Positions 60,257 to 64,000 of a DNA stretch of 64,000 nt are shown here, in pieces. Numbering within the stretch: the stretch's first letter is position 1; the number at the start of each line of letters is the position of its first letter. A program made the position numbers and the translations under genes. The notes beneath the pieces were generated by a model. That model had not been told where the DNA came from, searched no databases, and worked only from the letters and a program-made list of their open reading frames with translations. The stretch is from an uncultured Bacteroidales bacterium (GTDB taxonomy: Bacteria > Bacteroidota > Bacteroidia > Bacteroidales > Muribaculaceae). The DNA lies in assembly GCA_902776435.1 (NCBI GenBank), contig CACYQB010000001.1:124001-188000 (forward strand). The letters run 5' to 3'.

Positions 60257-61675
60257 ATGAAAAAATTCTTCAATGTGGTATTGGCGGTGGCAGCGCTGCT
60301 TGTCCTGTACGCATGCACTGACGAGACGATAGGTGTTTCAATCACCGATAGCGTGTCGTCGATTGTCGAGGATTCTTCCTTTGTCATCACGGGACACTCG
60401 GTTCGCAACAACCGTGTGCAGATGCGTACCAGCACCAAGATGCTGGGTGCCCTCAGCTGCGATGGCTATGGCGACCTCACTGCTTCGGCCGTGACCATGT
60501 GGATGCCTGCGATGAATATTGACACTGCGGGCATCACTGCCGCATCGATTGACTCGTGCCGCCTGAAACTGCGCATGCCTTACCGCAGCGGTTTCACGGG
60601 TGACTCGTTGGCGCCGATGCGCCTCAAGGTCTATCGTCTCAATAAGGCTTTGCCCTCACCCATCTTTAGTGACTTTGACCCCTCGGGCTATTATAATCCT
60701 GATGATGTGTTGGCTACTGAGTCCTATTCCCCGTTGTCGGGCTGGATGGAGGTGGCAGACTCCTATGTGTCCGGTTCCCGTGAGGTGGATACCGTGCGTG
60801 TGATATCGGTTCCCATGCCCGTCGAGTTGGGTCGGGAATTGTTCACTGAATTTGTCAAGGATCCCAGCCGTTTTTCCAATCCTAGAACGTTTGCCGACCT
60901 TTTCCCCGGCATCTATATCACTAACAGTTACGGTAGTGGCCATGTGATCAATATCAAGGCGACCCAGTTTGATGTGTATTATCACAAACACGTGAAGCTG
61001 AATGATAGCACCGAGGTGGACTCGACGCGCAGCCAGTCCTATCTGGCCTCGACACCCGAGATTGTTTCCAACAACATCATCAGCTTTAACATTGATGATG
61101 AGTTGACCTCGATGGTGGATGCAGGCCAGGCTCTGATTGTAGCTCCTGCTGGTTATGAGGTGCAGGTGCGTTTCCCGATTCAGGAAATCATCGACAAGTA
61201 TGAGCACAATACTGGTGATAACCAATCGATTATCAACACATTGTCATTGGAACTCCCCGTTTCTGTTCCCAAGACAGAATACAATATAGCTCCGCCAAAT
61301 TATCTGCTCATGGTCAAGACTTCCAAGAAGGACCAGTTCATCAATGGTGACAGCCTGGCCAACAACAAAGACTCGTTCTATGCAGTCTATGATGCAGTCA
61401 ACAAGAAGTACACTTTCCCCGGCCTGCGTTCTTATGTCTTGGACATCATCAATAATAAGGGCGGCATTGCAACCGAAGATGACATGAACTTCACGATCAC
61501 TCCTGTTGACGTGACAAACTATACTTATCCGGCATCCTACTCCTACTATTATTATCAGTCCACATCCTCGGTGGTGACTAAGATTTCGCCGATGGTGTCC
61601 CGTCCTGCAATAGTACGGCTGTTGCTTGATAAGGCCAAGATTAAGATTACCTATAGTTCACAAATTGTCAATTAA
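60257..61675 (+). CDS. DUF4270-family lipoprotein
   Basis: The ATG at 60257 (MKKFFNVVLAVAALLVLYAC) starts a lipoprotein signal with lipobox LYAC (Cys20), giving 472 residues; the longer frame adds a non-signal stretch. The body is beta-rich, with conserved parts such as SSFVITGHSV, YLASTPEIVSNNIISF and a C-terminal RPAIVRLLLDKAKIKITYSS, consistent with DUF4270. Outer-membrane location is likely. Function unknown. It follows the glycogen-synthase-like gene with probable co-transcription. Confidence 0.86.
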   Translation: MKKFFNVVLAVAALLVLYACTDETIGVSITDSVSSIVEDSSFVITGHSVRNNRVQMRTSTKMLGALSCDGYGDLTASAVTMWMPAMNIDTAGITAASIDSCRLKLRMPYRSGFTGDSLAPMRLKVYRLNKALPSPIFSDFDPSGYYNPDDVLATESYSPLSGWMEVADSYVSGSREVDTVRVISVPMPVELGRELFTEFVKDPSRFSNPRTFADLFPGIYITNSYGSGHVINIKATQFDVYYHKHVKLNDSTEVDSTRSQSYLASTPEIVSNNIISFNIDDELTSMVDAGQALIVAPAGYEVQVRFPIQEIIDKYEHNTGDNQSIINTLSLELPVSVPKTEYNIAPPNYLLMVKTSKKDQFINGDSLANNKDSFYAVYDAVNKKYTFPGLRSYVLDIINNKGGIATEDDMNFTITPVDVTNYTYPASYSYYYYQSTSSVVTKISPMVSRPAIVRLLLDKAKIKITYSSQIVN

Positions 61676-61677
61676 TC

Positions 61678-61709
61678 CTTGTCGGATTAGAAAATTTGTG
61701 TTACCTTTG
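61678..61709 (+). promoter_or_regulatory. Promoter of tRNA-Thr
   Basis: CTTG (61678-61681), a 20-nt spacer and TACCTTTG (61702-61709) lie 32 nt before the tRNA. Confidence 0.75.
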
Positions 61710-61741
61710 CACCCGCATTGCAAAATATCGCAGTGCACCAA

Positions 61742-61817
61742 GCCGCAATAGCTCAGTCGGTAGAGCATTTCATTCGTAACGAAAAGGTCGCGGGTTCGAG
61801 TCCCGCTCGCGGCTCCA
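61742..61817 (+). tRNA. tRNA-Thr(CGT)
   Basis: Acceptor GCCGCAA pairs with TCGCGGC (one A/C mismatch), D arm GCTC/GAGC, anticodon loop TTCGTAA gives CGT, and T arm GCGGG-TTCGAGT-CCCGC is perfect. CCA is encoded at 61815-61817. Confidence 0.94.
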
Positions 61818-61821
61818 ACAA

Positions 61822-61853
61822 GGCGGGGAAACGGTCACGTTTTCCCGCTTTTC
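61822..61853 (+). terminator. Intrinsic terminator of tRNA-Thr
   Basis: GCGGGGAAACG (61823-61833) and CGTTTTCCCGC (61838-61848) form an 11-bp stem with loop GTCA and one mismatch, followed by TTTTTCT. Confidence 0.85.
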
Positions 61854-61870
61854 TAATTCAGAGAGGCAAG

Positions 61871-62617
61871 ATGGAGATACGTGTTAAAGACTATATGGAG
61901 CGCCAGTTGGGAAACCCCAAGGTGGCCGAGACCGATCAGTTTTACCTGTGGATAGCCCTCAGATTGGCTAAGTTGTGGGACGAGTCTCCATGGCTGCGTG
62001 GCCTGGACGATGAAGTGCGCCGTGACGTTGTGCTTGCTGTGACGGGCTATTATCAGGATGTTGTAGCCGACGCTGGCTTGTGGCGGTCATTCACGAGGCT
62101 GCACAGCAAACTGAACGGTCATCCGGTGCCACACTATGGCCGCAGCGAGGAATATATCGACTATGAACTCAATGTGGAGGATGTGCGCTATGTGATCTGG
62201 TGGACTATCGTTGGTGAGGCCGGCAGTGAGGTCTTGGATCCGCATGACCAGGAACTGGAAGCCCTAGCTATGGCGTTCCACATGCTGCTCGACAAGGAAT
62301 ATGAGGAGGCACCAGTTCCACGCCAATTATGCATCGCCAGCGAGGTGGATCTGGATGACCCTCAGGATGCCCAGCGTGTCTATGATTACGCCTATTGGCT
62401 CTATTGGCGCAGTTTCCTGCTGCGTCCCTCGTCCCAAGCGGTGATGGAACGTGCGATGCCTGAGGCCCACGCCATCATCGAGCGGGCAGGGGAGAGCGAT
62501 GCCCGCCCCATGCTGCAGGAACTCAACGAGCGCCTGATGTTCAACGAACCTGCAGGCCCCATCCCACTGACCACCGCCCAATGGCTCCGCCTCATCATCG
62601 ACGACCAACTCCCGTAA
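61871..62617 (+). CDS. Hypothetical protein, DUF3843-like
   Basis: The ATG at 61871 (MEIRVKDYMERQLGNPKVAE) gives 248 residues; a longer frame would read through the tRNA-Thr gene and is rejected. The protein is mostly alpha-helical, acidic and Trp-rich (e.g. RYVIWWTIVGEAGSEV, YDYAYWLYWRSFLL), without signal peptide or membrane helix. The N-terminus resembles DUF3843 proteins of Bacteroidales, but I am not certain. It starts 17 nt after the tRNA terminator, so its own promoter is unclear; read-through or an unseen site is needed. Confidence 0.75.
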   Translation: MEIRVKDYMERQLGNPKVAETDQFYLWIALRLAKLWDESPWLRGLDDEVRRDVVLAVTGYYQDVVADAGLWRSFTRLHSKLNGHPVPHYGRSEEYIDYELNVEDVRYVIWWTIVGEAGSEVLDPHDQELEALAMAFHMLLDKEYEEAPVPRQLCIASEVDLDDPQDAQRVYDYAYWLYWRSFLLRPSSQAVMERAMPEAHAIIERAGESDARPMLQELNERLMFNEPAGPIPLTTAQWLRLIIDDQLP

Positions 62618-62641
62618 CATTAATAGTCACAGGACAGAAAA

Positions 62642-62678
62642 GCGGTTATAATCGCAATCAAACTGCGACTATAACCGC
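62642..62678. terminator. Bidirectional terminator
   Basis: GCGGTTATA (62642-62650) and TATAACCGC (62670-62678) pair perfectly, with an inner TCGCA/TGCGA stem after one A/C mismatch, between the convergent hypothetical and receptor genes. Confidence 0.75.
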
Positions 62679-62724
62679 AAAATAATTGTTTACTGTAGTG
62701 AAGAGAGTATGGCTGTTCTGTTTG

Positions 62725-64000
62725 TCAATCTTTCTTCTTGGCATCGAGGTGGTAAGTGAACGAGATGCCGATGTAGTGGTGCAACGTGTCTTGCCACTCG
62801 TTGGTCTGCTGATAGGCGGTCTGGCTGCTCCAGCGCCAGTCGTCCTGGTTGAGGATGTCATCGACGTAGAGACGGACTGTGCCCTTGTTCTTTAGGACTT
62901 TCCAAGCGACTGAGGCGTCCCACAGCAGGCGGTTGCGGTTCATGCCGCTGGAGGCGTAGCCGTGCCGCATGGACTCGGTGAGGCTGGACGAGAACACAAA
63001 GTTGCGGTAGTTGGCCTCAAACTCCATGCCGAAATTGTTGTCCCACAGTGTGGTGTTCTGGATGGGCGACTGCGAGAAGCGCAATTGGTCGGCATTCACC
63101 TCGGCAAAGGCCGAGGCCTTGATCCAGTTGTGGTCAAACGACACGGTCAGTTTGTCCTTGGGGTGAACGCTCGTCTGGCGGTTGAGGATGCGCTCACTGT
63201 GGGTGGGCAGCATGGTCAGGTAACCGTAGTACCGTCCGCCCATGACCTTGAGGTCATTCTGCAGGCGGAAGTAGTTGCCCAGGCCGTGGTCATAGTTGAG
63301 GTTCACTTCCCACACGCGGTTGCCCGCCACGGTCTCGGGACGGCTGGTATAGACGTTGGTCGCCGGGTCATAACTGAGCGCCGTGACGTTGTTGTGGTCG
63401 GCTGTGGTATATTTGGCATTGAAGCCTATCGACAACTGCCTGCTCGGGACGATGGCCTTGTAAGCCAACTGAATCTGGTGGGAGTGGCTGTCCTTCAACA
63501 GGGGGTTGCCCTCGGTGATGAACAGCGGGTCGCTCAAGTCACGGTAGCCGATGGTCTGGAGCAATTCGGGACGGGTGGTCCTGTAATTGTAGGTCAACTC
63601 CAGGCTCATGCTGCGGTTCATTTTCCATGAGGCCTTGAGCGACGGCTCGACCTTGAAGCGGTTTCTCACGGCGGCAGTGTCGAGCAGGGCTCGGCGGTAG
63701 TCCTGGTGCTCATGGTTCCATGTCATGGATGCCTTGGGTTGCAGTTGCACCTGGCCGATGTTGACTGTCGAGCCCGCAATGACGGTGTGACCGGTGCTGT
63801 GGTAGCGGTTGTTGAACGAGTTGGCGGCATCGGCCATGCCGTCGGTGGTGAAGTCGCAGTCCATCTTGTTGTTGTCGTGGCCCAATTGATACTCCGCATG
63901 GATCAGCCAGGCCTTGGTCAGCCAGCGCTCCAGGGTCATGGTTGACACCAGATTAAGCCGTGAGTAGGGCTCGATGGCATGCTGGCTCAGGGTCGAGGCG
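62725..64000 (-). CDS. TonB-receptor-like outer-membrane beta-barrel, 5'-truncated by window edge
   Basis: The frame stays open from the ATG at 63948 to the right edge (codons reading ...ASTLSQHAIEPYSRLNLVST), so the N-terminus lies outside the window. The visible about 425 residues are amphipathic beta strands with TonB-dependent receptor character of the PF14905 type: SLELTYNYRTTRPELLQTIGYRDLSDPLF (only core RPELLQTIGYRDLSDP shown), TEGNPLLKDSHSHQIQLAY, and a C-terminal ending FTYHLDAKKKD. An outer-membrane location is likely. Ligand unknown; no SusD-like partner visible. Confidence 0.85.
   Translation of the reverse strand, partial: ASTLSQHAIEPYSRLNLVSTMTLERWLTKAWLIHAEYQLGHDNNKMDCDFTTDGMADAANSFNNRYHSTGHTVIAGSTVNIGQVQLQPKASMTWNHEHQDYRRALLDTAAVRNRFKVEPSLKASWKMNRSMSLELTYNYRTTRPELLQTIGYRDLSDPLFITEGNPLLKDSHSHQIQLAYKAIVPSRQLSIGFNAKYTTADHNNVTALSYDPATNVYTSRPETVAGNRVWEVNLNYDHGLGNYFRLQNDLKVMGGRYYGYLTMLPTHSERILNRQTSVHPKDKLTVSFDHNWIKASAFAEVNADQLRFSQSPIQNTTLWDNNFGMEFEANYRNFVFSSSLTESMRHGYASSGMNRNRLLWDASVAWKVLKNKGTVRLYVDDILNQDDWRWSSQTAYQQTNEWQDTLHHYIGISFTYHLDAKKKD

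Noticed and set aside
61718-61870. Upstream extension of the DUF3843-like protein
   Set aside because: It would translate the whole tRNA-Thr gene and its terminator; the ATG at 61871 is used instead.

Overview
The window looks like chromosomal DNA of an anaerobic or microaerophilic Bacteroidales bacterium (Prevotellaceae/Muribaculaceae-like; family not determined). The evidence is promoters of the Bacteroidetes form TTTG/TTG-N18..21-TAnnTTTG without clear Shine-Dalgarno sites, a fused MurF-Alr protein, DUF4492-cydAB, a VorB-type oxidoreductase operon, a porG-uppS-bamA-skp cluster, a PorE-like type IX secretion lipoprotein, and secreted proteins with T9SS-like C-terminal tails.

Layout. 1-6.6 kb: a minus-strand tetR-tolC-adaptor-RND efflux operon with a truncated PII-like small gene at the left edge; its promoter lies inside a perfect inverted repeat that is a good TetR operator candidate. 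6.7-10.2 kb: a large secreted C10 cysteine peptidase. 10.6-14.1 kb: a DUF2461 gene and membrane pyrophosphatase hppA. 14.1-16.5 kb: a secreted hypothetical and an AAA/DUF4143 ATPase. 16.6-19.4 kb: a four-gene 2-oxoacid:ferredoxin oxidoreductase operon. 19.4-26 kb: secreted endonuclease I, a RecD-like helicase, tRNA-Ser, a REP-associated (RAYT-type) HUH transposase with an extra C-terminal domain beside a large palindrome, and an OPT transporter. 26-31.9 kb: a secreted hypothetical, porE, a UDP-glucose-dehydrogenase-like gene lacking the catalytic cysteine, an aquaporin and a DUF4332 gene. 32-39.1 kb: a tight minus-strand operon GSCFA - murF/alr - LRR protein - tadA - esterase - ansA. 39.3-49.4 kb: DUF4492-cydAB, a Smr/DUF2027 gene, a YgjP-like metalloprotease, trpS, an inositol-phosphatase-like gene, an Lrp regulator, and prmC-ribD. 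49.6-57.4 kb: an outer-membrane biogenesis cluster (DUF6242, porG, uppS, bamA, three Skp/OmpH genes). 57.4-64 kb: tRNA-His, nagA, a glycogen-synthase-like half protein with DUF4270, tRNA-Thr, a hypothetical, and a truncated outer-membrane receptor.

How it fits together: much of the window serves the cell envelope. BamA/Skp build outer-membrane barrels, UppS and MurF-Alr supply peptidoglycan precursors, and PorE/PorG belong to the T9SS that probably exports the C10 peptidase, nuclease and LRR protein encoded nearby. Energy genes (VOR/KOR, membrane PPase, bd oxidase) fit a fermentative anaerobe that tolerates traces of oxygen.

The most unusual items are the RAYT-like transposase fused to a possible SLOG/DprA-type domain with an adjacent 25-bp-arm palindrome, a 193-bp BIME-like element in the probable leader of the third skp gene, a nested palindrome between porE and ugd, the Cys-less UGD homolog, the Gly/Tyr-rich insertion in BamA, and recurring short-period repeats and palindromes in intergenic spacers.
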